Shown: positions 34,064 through 43,274, counted from the first letter of the stretch. The stretch is DNA of 57,324 nucleotides from an uncultured Porphyromonadaceae bacterium (GCA_947253625.1 CAMYAB010000012.1:1-57324), one strand, 5' to 3'. Notes: generated by a model not told the origin, from the sequence alone. A program made the numbers and translations.

Positions 34064-35071
34064 TCAGTATGCCCACTTGAGGTAAATGCTTCCGAATGTG
34101 AATCCGGCACCGAACGCTGTCAGAATCAGGTTGTCTCCCTTCCGAATCTGTCGCTCGTAGTCCCACAGGCAGAGAGGGATAGAGGCGGAGCTTGTGTTGC
34201 CGTACCGCTCTATATTGAGCATGACCTTGTCTAGGCTGAGGTTCATCCGCTTTGCAGTGGCACTGATGATCCTCATATTGGCTTGGTGTGGGACTACCCA
34301 GGCGATATCTTCGTGGCTCAGGCCGTTGCGCTCCATGATCTCTGCGGAGACATCCCCCATCTGGGTCACAGCGGCCTTGAAGACTTGTTGCCCCTCCTGG
34401 TACACAAAGTGTAGGTCTTGGTCCACTGTCTCGTGTGATGCAGGACAAGCGGAGCCTCCGGCTTTCATGATCAGGTGAGAGGCGTTGCCGGTGTTGTCGT
34501 TGCGCAAAATGACATCTTGTATACCGTTGCCATCGATCGTCGGCTCCAGTACCACGCATGCCGATCCGTCGCCAAAGAGAGGCAGTGTCGCACGGTCGCG
34601 GGGATTGGTGATGGTACTCATCTTTTCGGCAGAGATGAGGAGGACCTTCTTGTATAGTCCACTCTCTATGAATCCTCGAGCAATCTGGAGACCATACAAA
34701 AATCCCGTACATGCGCCCTGAAAGTCAAAGCAAGGAACCCCGGTTGGGATACCCACCTGATCCGCAATGATCGATGCGGTGGTCGGAAAGGGGTAGTCCG
34801 GAGTGTTGCTGGAGACCAGGACTAGGTCGATCTCATCCTTGTGGATATTGGGGTGACGTGCCAGCAGATCCTCCACTGCTTGGACGCCCATGTAGGATGA
34901 GCCCTTGGAGGGATCCTTGAGTATTCGGCGCTCCTTGATGCCGACGCGGGTCGTGATCCACTCATCCGAGGTGTCGACCATCTGTGCGATATCTGCATTA
35001 GTGAGGGTGTCCTCCGGGACGTAACCACCCACAGCGGTTATGGCCGCTCTTACTTTATTCTCCTTTGTCAT
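34064..35071 (-). CDS. fabH: Beta-ketoacyl-ACP synthase III
   Basis: FabH starts fatty acid synthesis by condensing an acyl-CoA primer with malonyl-ACP. The 335-residue protein has the catalytic triad Cys121 (FQGACTGF), His262 (VVPHQANMR) and Asn292 (ERYGNTSSAS). It heads the minus-strand run fabH-era-der-tetR-fabG-rluA-GT2. In many Bacteroidota rpmF and a DUF177 gene precede fabH; here the upstream region holds only a promoter-like TACCTTTG (35167-35174) and the end of the YeiH gene. Confidence 0.95.
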   Translation of the reverse strand: MTKENKVRAAITAVGGYVPEDTLTNADIAQMVDTSDEWITTRVGIKERRILKDPSKGSSYMGVQAVEDLLARHPNIHKDEIDLVLVSSNTPDYPFPTTASIIADQVGIPTGVPCFDFQGACTGFLYGLQIARGFIESGLYKKVLLISAEKMSTITNPRDRATLPLFGDGSACVVLEPTIDGNGIQDVILRNDNTGNASHLIMKAGGSACPASHETVDQDLHFVYQEGQQVFKAAVTQMGDVSAEIMERNGLSHEDIAWVVPHQANMRIISATAKRMNLSLDKVMLNIERYGNTSSASIPLCLWDYERQIRKGDNLILTAFGAGFTFGSIYLKWAY

Positions 35072-35166
35072 GATGTTGTATCTTGGTTCTGTATTGTCCT
35101 TTTTTTGACTGTGTGAAGTCCGCTTTTCTCAAAGTGTGTAATTTGTAGAAGCGCAACTATCTCTTG

Positions 35167-35174
35167 CAAAGGTA
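35167..35174 (-). promoter_or_regulatory. Bacteroidota -7 element for the fabH operon
   Basis: Minus-strand TACCTTTG fits TAnnTTTG and lies 96 bp upstream of fabH. No matching -33 TTTG is clear. Confidence 0.4.
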
Positions 35175-35279
35175 CCAAAAAGATGGCATTTTTATCCTGA
35201 GTGTGTAGTCGATTTTTTGGAGAGTGTGTCCGAGAGGGTGCTTGTACTCAGCCCCCTGCACCGATGGGTACCTCCCGCC

Positions 35280-36338
35280 TTAGGCCGGGACGATCAGTCG
35301 GACGGTCAGATAGCCGATGACCACCAGCCAGATGCAGAGGAGCAGTGCCAGAATGAACGGACGCACACCCGCTTGTCTGAATCGTGACACCTGAGCATCC
35401 ATCCCAATAGCTGTCATAGCCATCGTGAGCAAAAAGTCGTCACCCACCTTTAGACCGGAGGTCATGGAGCGATAGAGGTCCTGCCAGCCTTGTTGATGTG
35501 CCAGGTAGAGTAGACCGGTGTTGACTAGGATAGCGACGACAAAGTAGATAGCGAACCAAGGGAATGAGATCTTGGTACTCTGCTGTTTTTGTAGGGTGGA
35601 CTCAGTGGAATCTTGCTTGAGGCACAGGGCAAGGAGGAGCAGTACCGGAGCCAGTAGGATGACACGGATCATCTTGGTGATGGTTGCCAGCCCCGCTATC
35701 TCCGCTCCCATGCCGGCTCCTGCACCGGCCACGTGTGCCACTTCGTGCAGTGTGGCGCCCGTATAGATTGCCATTTGATGGTCGGACAGCCCTAGCCACC
35801 CGCTATGGTACATCACTGGGTACAAAAACATCAGGAGGGTGCCAAAGATCACCACCGTACTTACCGCTATCACGGTCTGGTCGGTACGTGTCCGTAGCAC
35901 TGGTTCGGCCCCAAGCACGGCTGCGGCACCACATATCGCACTACCGGTGGCGCAGAGTAGTGAGAGTCGGTCATCCATGCCAAGCCAGCGTCCGATCATC
36001 CGGCCTAGGAGCAGTACGCTGGCGACCATGATGAGATCGACGACGAGGGCTTGCCAGCCGGCATACAGGACATCGGCAAGGGTCAGCCTGAAGCCGTACA
36101 AAATGATTGCCAGCCTGAGAATCTGCTTGCTCGCCAGAGCGAGTCCGGCATGCCATCCTTTCGGGATTCGGTGGTGCACGGAGTTGGCTATGAGCATGCC
36201 GAGAAGGATGCCGAGTATGAGTGGGGAGAGCCGGAGTGTGTCGCTAAAGAGAGGGAGTTGGGCAAGGGCATAGGCCACACCTCCCAGGGCTCCGGCGAGT
36301 AGTAGCCCCTTGATTTGGCCGGGGTTGAGTCGGGTCAT
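35280..36338 (-). CDS. YeiH family putative sulfate exporter
   Basis: This 352-residue protein has about ten membrane segments (for example LLLAGALGGVAYALAQL, LILGILLGMLIAN, LIMVASVLLLGRMIG, FAIYFVVAILVNTGLLYLA). It has the family hallmark LCATGSAICGAAAVLGAEPVL near residue 130 and TGATLHEVAHVAGAGAGMG near 195. It belongs to the family annotated as YeiH or putative sulfate exporters, with no substrate demonstrated for this member. It is monocistronic and divergent from lpdA. Confidence 0.9.
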   Translation of the reverse strand: MTRLNPGQIKGLLLAGALGGVAYALAQLPLFSDTLRLSPLILGILLGMLIANSVHHRIPKGWHAGLALASKQILRLAIILYGFRLTLADVLYAGWQALVVDLIMVASVLLLGRMIGRWLGMDDRLSLLCATGSAICGAAAVLGAEPVLRTRTDQTVIAVSTVVIFGTLLMFLYPVMYHSGWLGLSDHQMAIYTGATLHEVAHVAGAGAGMGAEIAGLATITKMIRVILLAPVLLLLALCLKQDSTESTLQKQQSTKISFPWFAIYFVVAILVNTGLLYLAHQQGWQDLYRSMTSGLKVGDDFLLTMAMTAIGMDAQVSRFRQAGVRPFILALLLCIWLVVIGYLTVRLIVPA

Positions 36339-36497
36339 GATTTGATCTTGAGTTGCTTTTTTGTGTGATTGTGTAATCTAGACAGAGTGCAAATCTAATC
36401 AAAATAGCCGGTGCGACCTCTCATCCACACGGCACATTGTCCTCTCTTGTCCACACCTCTCCGTCGAGAGCGTGCGGAATTTGTCGGAGCGTATTCG

Positions 36498-36528
36498 TTT
36501 CTTCTGAGGGACTTTTTTGATATATTTG
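36498..36528 (+). promoter_or_regulatory. Bacteroidota promoter for lpdA
   Basis: TTTC (36498-36501), 19 bp, then TATATTTG (36521-36528) is close to the TTTG-N19-TAnnTTTG layout. The lpdA ATG lies 58 bp downstream of it. Confidence 0.6.
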
Positions 36529-36586
36529 TGTCGTGACCATGGAGTAACCAACGAAGTCAAAGAAACTATCATACAAAAACCATCAC

Positions 36587-37942
36587 ATGAACTACGATCT
36601 CATCATCATCGGAGGCGGCCCGGGGGGGTACAACGCAGCCACACTTGCCGCAAAGAATGGGCTCAAGACAGCCCTTTTTGAGAAAAACAAGCTAGGCGGA
36701 GTGTGCCTCAACGAGGGGTGTATCCCGACCAAGACCCTGCTATATTCCGCCAATATGTTGGACACCATACGCAGCTCCCAAAAGTACGGCATCACGATCG
36801 ACGGATCGGTCGGAGCCGACTATGGCAAGATTGTCTCGCGCAAGAATAAAATTGTCCGGAAGCTGGTCTTGGGCGTGACTCAGAAGCTCAAGACTGCCGG
36901 AGTGGACGTGATAGAGGCGACAGCCAGGCTTGCCGGCTCCGGCGATGAGAGCATCCGGGTCGAGGCCGACGGACAGATCTACACTGCTCGTGACGTACTA
37001 CTATGTACCGGGTCCGAGACCTCTATTCCGCCGATCGAAGGACTTGCCGAATCCGGCTACTGGACGAGCCGAGAGGCCCTTGAGGCAAAAGAACTCCCCG
37101 AGTCCATCGTCGTGATCGGTGGGGGGGTGATCGGCATGGAGTTTGTGAGCATCTACACCAGCTTGGGTGTCAAGGTGACTGTGGTCGAGATGTTGCCCAA
37201 GATATTGGGGCGAATGGACACGGAGATCTCGACTGCGCTGATGCACGAGTACGAGAGGAGGGGTGTCACCTTTTTGCTCAATACACGTGTCGTCAGTGCT
37301 TCGCCCAAGGGAATTACGGTGGAGACCGCCGATGGGGAGACCCGGAGCATAGAGGCGGATCGTATCTTGCTCAGTGCCGGACGTCGAGCCATTACCAAAG
37401 ACCTCGGAGTGGAGGAGCTGGGGCTAAGTCTCCACCGTGGTGCCATCGTGACCGATGAGTACATGCAGACCTCACACCCACATGTCTATGCGGCAGGTGA
37501 TGTCACCGGTCGCAGCATGCTGGCCCATGCGGCGATCCGTATGGGGGAGGTGGCTGTCCATCACATCCTGGGTCGCAAGGACGATGTGATGCGCTACGAT
37601 GCCATACCGGGAGTCGTGTATACACACCCCGAGATAGCGAGCGTGGGGGTCACAGAGGACGAGATGATCGAGAGAGGCACAGCATACCGTGTCCTAAAGT
37701 TGCCCATGACCTTCTCCGGACGATTCGTCGTCGAAAACGAGGGTGAGACCGGGATATTCAAGGTCATTGTGGACGGTGAGGATCGCATCATCGGGGGACA
37801 GATGCTTGGTAATCCGGCTTCCGAATTGATCGTCATGATTGGGATGGCCATCACCGAGCGACTGACACTGGAGGATCTCCGCAAGCACATTTTCCCTCAC
37901 CCAACAGCGGCAGAGATTCTGCACGAGGTTATCTACGAATAA
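36587..37942 (+). CDS. lpdA: Dihydrolipoyl dehydrogenase
   Basis: This FAD enzyme reoxidises dihydrolipoamide in 2-oxoacid dehydrogenase or glycine cleavage complexes. The 451-residue protein has GGGPGGYNAA (about 9-18), the redox-active disulfide in GGVCLNEGCIPTKTL (about 38-52), a second nucleotide motif GGGVIGMEF, and the C-terminal dimer-interface pair HPTAAEILHE with the catalytic His. No E1 or E2 genes are adjacent, so the partner complex is unknown. A strong GC-rich terminator follows. Confidence 0.95.
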   Translation: MNYDLIIIGGGPGGYNAATLAAKNGLKTALFEKNKLGGVCLNEGCIPTKTLLYSANMLDTIRSSQKYGITIDGSVGADYGKIVSRKNKIVRKLVLGVTQKLKTAGVDVIEATARLAGSGDESIRVEADGQIYTARDVLLCTGSETSIPPIEGLAESGYWTSREALEAKELPESIVVIGGGVIGMEFVSIYTSLGVKVTVVEMLPKILGRMDTEISTALMHEYERRGVTFLLNTRVVSASPKGITVETADGETRSIEADRILLSAGRRAITKDLGVEELGLSLHRGAIVTDEYMQTSHPHVYAAGDVTGRSMLAHAAIRMGEVAVHHILGRKDDVMRYDAIPGVVYTHPEIASVGVTEDEMIERGTAYRVLKLPMTFSGRFVVENEGETGIFKVIVDGEDRIIGGQMLGNPASELIVMIGMAITERLTLEDLRKHIFPHPTAAEILHEVIYE

Positions 37943-37967
37943 CAGCGTACCAACGTAACTATCCTAG

Positions 37968-38005
37968 AAAAGGGGGGGCGGAATTCATCCGCCCCCCCTT
38001 TTTCC
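37968..38005 (+). terminator. Terminator after lpdA
   Basis: A perfect 15-bp stem (37968-37982 with 37988-38002), containing GGGGGGGCGG, encloses loop ATTCA and ends in a run of five T. Confidence 0.9.
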
Positions 38006-38123
38006 CATCCAGTCCCCTTGGGCAAAGTCCTACTTCGTACAAGGGGGCTGTACATATTTTGGGACAATGAACGAGGCGGGTACTTTGGACAATATTTTTC
38101 TCCTATGGTTGGACTTTGCTTTT

Positions 38124-38209
38124 GCTTCTATCCGTCTAAGTGATCGCTTCTATCCGTGAAAAGTTTCGCTTTCTATCCGTGAAAAGTTTCGCTTCTATCC
38201 GTGAAACCC
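38124..38209 (-). repeat. 22-bp tandem repeat array, copy 4
   Basis: TATCCGT ends at 38135, 38157, 38180 and 38202, giving spacings of 22, 23 and 22; the 23 comes from one extra T. The sub-units run CTAAGTGATCGC, GAAAAGTTTCGC, GAAAAGTTTCGC, GAAACCC, so the middle unit is duplicated in place of the usual third. It lies between the lpdA terminator and the proS promoter. Confidence 0.88.
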
Positions 38210-38407
38210 GAGGTCTTCTGTAAGTCTTTGATTTTCAATCTCTCCGTAAGGGACGTTTTTGGGCCTCAAAAATCGCCTTTTTTGCCCCCTCTGCATACCG
38301 AAGGCAACACCTGCTCCTGGCGACGGCTTTGGAGGATTATCTAGCCCATGGGAGACCATCCCCGGTGTGTTTGCCCCTAAAATGTCGCCAATGCTATATA
38401 GAAATGG

Positions 38408-38415
38408 TATATTTG
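38408..38415 (+). promoter_or_regulatory. Bacteroidota -7 element for proS
   Basis: TATATTTG fits TAnnTTTG, 35 bp upstream of the proS ATG. A -33 TTTG at the right distance is not seen. Confidence 0.45.
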
Positions 38416-38450
38416 TGCCGATTAGAATACTGAGACATTACTGAACTATC

Positions 38451-39932
38451 ATGGCAAAAGAAATAAAAGCACTGACTCCACGAAGTGAAAACTACTCACA
38501 GTGGTACAACGATCTAGTGATCAAGGCCGACCTTGCCGAGAATGCGGCGGTACGAGGCTGTATGGTCATCAAGCCCTATGGCTACGCCATCTGGGAAAAG
38601 ATGCAGCAGACTCTGGATCGGATGTTCAAGGACACCGGGCACCAAAATGCCTATTTCCCGCTCCTGATCCCTAAGTCTTTTCTCAGCAAAGAGGCTGAGC
38701 ACGTAGAGGGCTTTGCCAAGGAGTGCGCTGTAGTGACCCACTACCGACTCAAGACGAACCCCGATGGCGATGGTGTGATCGTGGACCCGGCGGCCAAGCT
38801 CGATGAGGAGCTCATCATCCGCCCAACCTCCGAGACCATCATCTGGAATACCTATCGTGGCTGGATCCAATCCTGGCGTGACCTACCTCTGCTTGTCAAC
38901 CAATGGGCCAATGTCCTGAGGTGGGAGATGCGGACACGACTTTTTTTGCGCACAGCTGAGTTTTTGTGGCAGGAGGGACACACTGCGCATGCCACCGAGG
39001 AGGAGGCTATGGAGGAGACAGTGCGTATGATCAATGTCTATGCCAACTTTGCCGAGAAGTACATGGCCATGCCGGTGATAGAGGGCGTGAAGACCGAGAC
39101 CGAGCGATTTGCCGGCGCACTCGAGACCTACACCATAGAGGCACTGATGCAGGATGGCAAGGCATTGCAGAGTGGGACTTCGCACTTCTTGGGACAAAAC
39201 TTTGCCAAGGCCTTTGACGTCACGTTTGCGGACAAAGATGGTGACCAGAAGTACGTATGGGCTACCTCCTGGGGGGTATCCACACGACTGATGGGAGCAC
39301 TGATCATGACCCACTCGGATGACAATGGACTGGTACTTCCGCCACACTTGGCACCCATCCAGGTGGTCATCGTGCCGATATATCGCAATAACGAGCAACT
39401 CAACACGATCAGTGAGAGAGTAAGGCCCATCGTCGAAAAACTACGAGACCTCGGACTCAGCGTGAAGTATGACGACAATGACAACAAAAAGCCCGGGTGG
39501 AAATTTGCAGAGTATGAGCTAAAGGGAATCCCGGTGCGGTTGGCCCTCGGTGGCAGAGACTTGGAGAATGGCACGATAGAGGTGATGCGTCGTGACACGC
39601 TACAAAAAGAGACCAGATCCATAGAGGGCATAGAGGAGTATGTACGCGACCTACTGGAGGAGATCCAAAACAATATCTACCAAAAGGCGGCCGACTACCG
39701 TGCCTCACACACCTATGTGGTAGATACGTACGAGGAGTTCAAGGAAAAGCTGGATGAAGGTGGCTTCATCTTGGCACACTGGGACGGGACACCCGAGACA
39801 GAGGCCAAGATCAAGGAGGAGACCAAGGCAACCATCCGTTGTATCCCACTTGAGGGCGATACCACCCCCGGGACCTGCATCTACTCCGGTAAGCCATCGG
39901 CACGCCGTGTCCTTTTTGCACGCGCCTACTGA
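38451..39932 (+). CDS. proS: Prolyl-tRNA synthetase, archaeal/eukaryotic-type
   Basis: It charges tRNA-Pro with proline. At 493 residues it lacks the editing insertion of the common bacterial type and matches the archaeal/eukaryotic-like form. Class II motifs include motif 2 RLFLRTAEFLWQEGHTAH (about 165-182) and RPTSETIIWNTY (about 124-135). An anticodon-binding domain follows from about residue 300, with a C-terminal domain ending in Tyr (RVLFARAY), a feature of this type. It has its own promoter and no close operon partner. Confidence 0.95.
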   Translation: MAKEIKALTPRSENYSQWYNDLVIKADLAENAAVRGCMVIKPYGYAIWEKMQQTLDRMFKDTGHQNAYFPLLIPKSFLSKEAEHVEGFAKECAVVTHYRLKTNPDGDGVIVDPAAKLDEELIIRPTSETIIWNTYRGWIQSWRDLPLLVNQWANVLRWEMRTRLFLRTAEFLWQEGHTAHATEEEAMEETVRMINVYANFAEKYMAMPVIEGVKTETERFAGALETYTIEALMQDGKALQSGTSHFLGQNFAKAFDVTFADKDGDQKYVWATSWGVSTRLMGALIMTHSDDNGLVLPPHLAPIQVVIVPIYRNNEQLNTISERVRPIVEKLRDLGLSVKYDDNDNKKPGWKFAEYELKGIPVRLALGGRDLENGTIEVMRRDTLQKETRSIEGIEEYVRDLLEEIQNNIYQKAADYRASHTYVVDTYEEFKEKLDEGGFILAHWDGTPETEAKIKEETKATIRCIPLEGDTTPGTCIYSGKPSARRVLFARAY

Positions 39933-40008
39933 TCCTTATTCGCAATTGACTATAATGGTGTCGGCAGAGAGGCCCATGGTATCACTCTTTTCGCATTAGA
40001 TACCGATC

Positions 40009-40776
40009 GTGTTTTTTGCCTACATTTTCGCAACGCTCCTCAGCCTACTCTTGATCGGCCTCTCGATCCGGTGGCTGAGGAACTTTTTTGTCACCAATCA
40101 GTCGCAGAGTACACTACCGACTCCACTCGACCCCAATAGGATTATTGATCCCGAGTGTATCTTTGCCACAGGAGTGATCGGTGGCGGAGAGCCGGAGTAT
40201 GCGGTCATTGACTTCCAGGCCACCGGACTCTCGACTATGCCCGGCAAGGAGGACCGAGTGCTACAGGTGGCCTGCCTTTTGCTCGACAAGGAGCTGACAC
40301 CGGTGGATAGGATGATTGCACTCGTGCGACAAGAGACTCTGGGACCGGCTCAAGCGCAAGCGGTACACCATATCCATGCCTCCGACCTAGAGGCGTATGG
40401 ACAGCCGGAGGAGCAGGTGATGAATCGCCTATGGTCCAAAGTGAGGGAGGTGCCGACCCTGGTCTTTCACAATGCTGAGTACGACCTCGCAATATGGCTA
40501 GGGAGCCTGCGCACCTTTGCCCCCGAGCGAATCCCACTGCTACAAGCCAAAAAGACCGTCTGCACTATGTTGCACTTCACTGCTGAGGCCGGCGAAGATA
40601 CCCACTATCCATCGCTGATCGCACTGACCTCTCGCCTGAGCGGACTGCCTCCTAGAAGTCTCTACACTGACCTACCGGTGGCATGGCGAAATGTGTGCTT
40701 GACACGCTATTGCCTCAGTCGTATCATAGGAGAGAGGAGCCACCTGACAGAGCCCACTGCTCCTCCGAGCGTCTAG
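40009..40776 (+). CDS. Membrane-anchored DnaQ-like exonuclease fold with degenerate active site
   Basis: Translation probably starts at a GTG, since an in-frame TAG lies just upstream. The 255-residue protein has an N-terminal membrane segment (FAYIFATLLSLLLIGLSI) and then a DEDDh exonuclease-like domain. Motif I, normally DxE, reads D68-F-Q70. HHIHASDLEAYG resembles the DnaQ mid-region, and HNAEYDL (154-160) keeps motif II. Motif III, normally HxxxxD, reads PVAWRN, without His or Asp. Catalysis by the usual two-metal mechanism is therefore unlikely. It follows proS by 76 bp. Function unknown; a nucleic-acid-binding role is speculation. Confidence 0.7.
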   Translation: MFFAYIFATLLSLLLIGLSIRWLRNFFVTNQSQSTLPTPLDPNRIIDPECIFATGVIGGGEPEYAVIDFQATGLSTMPGKEDRVLQVACLLLDKELTPVDRMIALVRQETLGPAQAQAVHHIHASDLEAYGQPEEQVMNRLWSKVREVPTLVFHNAEYDLAIWLGSLRTFAPERIPLLQAKKTVCTMLHFTAEAGEDTHYPSLIALTSRLSGLPPRSLYTDLPVAWRNVCLTRYCLSRIIGERSHLTEPTAPPSV

Positions 40777-40823
40777 GCGCAACACGGCTACCCAAGGGCC
40801 AAAGCCATCGCAAAAAAAAATAG

Positions 40824-40831
40824 TAACTTTG
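40824..40831 (+). promoter_or_regulatory. Bacteroidota -7 element for the DedA gene
   Basis: TAACTTTG fits TAnnTTTG. It leaves a leader of about 145 nt before the DedA ATG. Confidence 0.35.
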
Positions 40832-40983
40832 TCCACAAAAGGTGTCTCATGCCTTGCCGGAGGAGAGCACCCGAAGTGCCACGCTTCCACATTTGTTGGA
40901 TGTGTCCTGAGTCTTTGCTCCGGCCGGTTGCCTTTTGTAGTACTTTTTGTTTCCCATAGTCTCACCGATAGATCCCTAGTGCC

Positions 40984-41652
40984 TTGGAAAGTCTACCCTT
41001 CATTGAATGGTGTCTCGACAACCTCAATTACCTCACGATATTCATCTTGATGATTATTGAGAGTTCGTTCATCCCATTTCCCAGTGAGATTGTCATCCCT
41101 CCCGCCGCCTACATGGCCGCCTCCGGAGGCGATATGCACTTGGGGCTTGTCGTCCTTTTTGGGACTCTCGGGGCACTCATCGGGGCACTCATCAACTATT
41201 GGCTGGCCGTCTTGCTCGGTCGCTCCATCGTCTACCGCATTGCTTCCGGGCGTGTGGGAGCCCTCCTATTGCTGGATCCCCAAAAGGTGGCCAAGGCGGA
41301 GCGTTTTTTTGTGAAGTACGGCGCTGTCGCTACCTTTACCGGTCGGCTGATCCCTGGGATCCGTCAGTTGATCTCCATACCCGGTGGGCTTGCGCGGATG
41401 CCGATCTCCACATTTTTGGCCTACACGACACTGGGCGCAGGCCTCTGGAACCTAGTCCTCGCACTGATCGGCTACTACTTGGCAGGAGTGGTGCCACCGG
41501 AGGAGCTGAATGCCTATGTCTCGCGCTACTCGCATGAGATCGGTCTAGGTGTAGTGGCAGTGGTGGTCGTCGCTTTGGGGGTGGTCCTCTACAAGGCGAG
41601 CCGTAGGCGCAGGGTCGATCTCGTGGACACCGATCACGATACAGAGGAGTAG
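40984..41652 (+). CDS. DedA family membrane protein
   Basis: This 222-residue inner-membrane protein belongs to the DedA/SNARE-associated (VTT) family of lipid-carrier flippase-related proteins. It has FILMIIESSFIPFPSEIVIPPA (about 17-38) with the re-entrant acidic/proline region, GTLGALIGALINYWLAVLLGR, and the conserved FTGRLIPGIRQLISIPGGLARM (about 120-141) with its functional arginines. A long C-terminal helix (LGVVAVVVVALGVVLYKA) and charged tail end it. Family members support undecaprenyl phosphate or phospholipid recycling; which applies here is unknown. Confidence 0.9.
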   Translation: MESLPFIEWCLDNLNYLTIFILMIIESSFIPFPSEIVIPPAAYMAASGGDMHLGLVVLFGTLGALIGALINYWLAVLLGRSIVYRIASGRVGALLLLDPQKVAKAERFFVKYGAVATFTGRLIPGIRQLISIPGGLARMPISTFLAYTTLGAGLWNLVLALIGYYLAGVVPPEELNAYVSRYSHEIGLGVVAVVVVALGVVLYKASRRRRVDLVDTDHDTEE

Positions 41653-41675
41653 CCCACTTTCTCATCAGAAATGGG

Positions 41676-41683
41676 TAACTTTG
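41676..41683 (+). promoter_or_regulatory. Bacteroidota -7 element for tig
   Basis: TAACTTTG fits TAnnTTTG, 48 bp upstream of the tig ATG and after the DedA stop. Confidence 0.4.
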
Positions 41684-41731
41684 TCGCTACTTGAGAGAAA
41701 ATAAACAACATAGAAGATAAACCATCGTTCA

Positions 41732-43180
41732 ATGGACATTCAATTTTTAGAGAGAACGGACAGCCGAGCTGAGATTAAGATAGTACTTGCAGAGAGTGAC
41801 TATGCTGAAAAAGTGGCCAAAGAGGTCAGCGAACTGAGAAAAAAAGCCAACGTCAAGGGCTTCCGCAAGGGTCATGTCCCGGAGGGAATCATTCGAAAAA
41901 TGTATGGTGAGAGCATCGAGGCTGATGCAATCCAAAACACTGTGAGCGAGCAGCTGTTCAATACTCTGCGTGATGAGAAACTGTCAACGCTCGGACAGCC
42001 GGTCCTGAAGAGCAGCGACCGCAAGGAGGACAAGAGCTTTGAGGCGATTTTCCAAGTCGCACTGCAACCGGAAGTCTCCGATCTTTTGAGCAAAAAGGAT
42101 ACGATCACTCGCTACATTCCTACGATCGAGGATGAGGATGTCGCCAAGGTACTCCGGCAGACCCTCGAGGACAGCCAGGAGGTGGTAGAGGTCACAACCG
42201 CAGGAGAGCGGGCTATGTTTTACGGTACGCTTGCTGAGCTTGATGGCGATGTCCCCAAGGAGGGTGGCTTCGTGGATGACAATTCGATCCTGTTCCCAGA
42301 GTTCATGAAAGATGCCGAGGAGAAGAAAAAGTTTGATGCAGCATCGGTCAACGACATCATCGTATTCCAACCCTTCAAGGCTTTTGAGGGCGAACCATCG
42401 GAGCTGAAATCGCTTCTAAAACTTGAAAAAGCAGAGGATCCCAAGCGTTTTGAGGGTGTGGACTTTAGCTTCCAGATCCAGAAGATCCGCGAACCTCACA
42501 AAAGCGAGATGAACCAAGCGTTTTTTGACAAAACTTTTGGGGAAGGAAAGGTCAAGAATGAGGAGGAAGCCTTGGCAGAGATCCGCAGAGTGATGGAGGA
42601 TAGAGTCAAGGGTGATGCAGACTACAAGTTTGCGCAGGATCTGTCCAACTACGTCATGGAGCAAAAGTCCTCCAAGATAGAGCTTGCAGAGGATATCCTC
42701 CGGAAGTGGATCGAAAGTGGTGATACCGGCCTGGAACTCGGAGCCAATGGCACCGATCCGGATGAGCATTTTGCCAACATCATCAAGAGCCTAAAGCACG
42801 ACCTATACTACCAAGCTCTTGCCAAGAAGCTAGACCAAGAGGTCAAGCCCGAGGATGTCAAGGGCTATGCTATAGCGTTCACTCGCCAACAGTTTGCGCA
42901 GTTTGGCTGGACAAACGCACCCGAAGAGATCGTGGAGAAGCAGGCTGAGCGTGTGATGAAAGAGGATCAGAACTTTGCCTACACAGCAGAGAAGCAGATC
43001 CTGCTCCAAAAGGTGGCCAAAGCCGTAGAGGAGCAAGGTATGATCACCGTCAAGGAAGAGAAGATCACCGAGAAGGACCTCCACAAACTCATGACTCCGA
43101 AAGAGGAGGACAAGGAGGAGGATAAGGTGGTCGAGGAAGCAGAGCAATCCGCTACTGAAAAAGACGAGGCCGGCAAGTAA
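41732..43180 (+). CDS. tig: Trigger factor-like ribosome-associated chaperone
   Basis: Trigger factor binds nascent chains at the ribosome exit tunnel. The 482-residue protein has the ribosome-binding N domain, with the signature loop KGFRKGHVPEGIIRKMYG (about 39-56) matching GFRxGKxP, a middle region corresponding to the PPIase domain but poorly conserved, as usual in Bacteroidota, and a helical C-terminal domain. The last ~35 residues are a highly acidic Glu/Asp/Lys tail. The gene is alone between DedA and a strong bidirectional terminator. Confidence 0.92.
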   Translation: MDIQFLERTDSRAEIKIVLAESDYAEKVAKEVSELRKKANVKGFRKGHVPEGIIRKMYGESIEADAIQNTVSEQLFNTLRDEKLSTLGQPVLKSSDRKEDKSFEAIFQVALQPEVSDLLSKKDTITRYIPTIEDEDVAKVLRQTLEDSQEVVEVTTAGERAMFYGTLAELDGDVPKEGGFVDDNSILFPEFMKDAEEKKKFDAASVNDIIVFQPFKAFEGEPSELKSLLKLEKAEDPKRFEGVDFSFQIQKIREPHKSEMNQAFFDKTFGEGKVKNEEEALAEIRRVMEDRVKGDADYKFAQDLSNYVMEQKSSKIELAEDILRKWIESGDTGLELGANGTDPDEHFANIIKSLKHDLYYQALAKKLDQEVKPEDVKGYAIAFTRQQFAQFGWTNAPEEIVEKQAERVMKEDQNFAYTAEKQILLQKVAKAVEEQGMITVKEEKITEKDLHKLMTPKEEDKEEDKVVEEAEQSATEKDEAGK

Positions 43181-43200
43181 TCTCTTACGACCGGACCCAC

Positions 43201-43254
43201 CAATAAAAGGCTAGGGAGTGCCGACAACAGTCGGCACTCCCTAGCCTTTTATTG
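43201..43254. terminator. Bidirectional terminator between tig and the MBL gene
   Basis: A perfect 25-bp stem (43201-43225 with 43230-43254) encloses loop AACA and lies between convergent genes. A-tracts on one arm and T-tracts on the other serve both directions. Confidence 0.92.
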
Positions 43255-43274
43255 GTTATATCTGCGGGGAAAGC

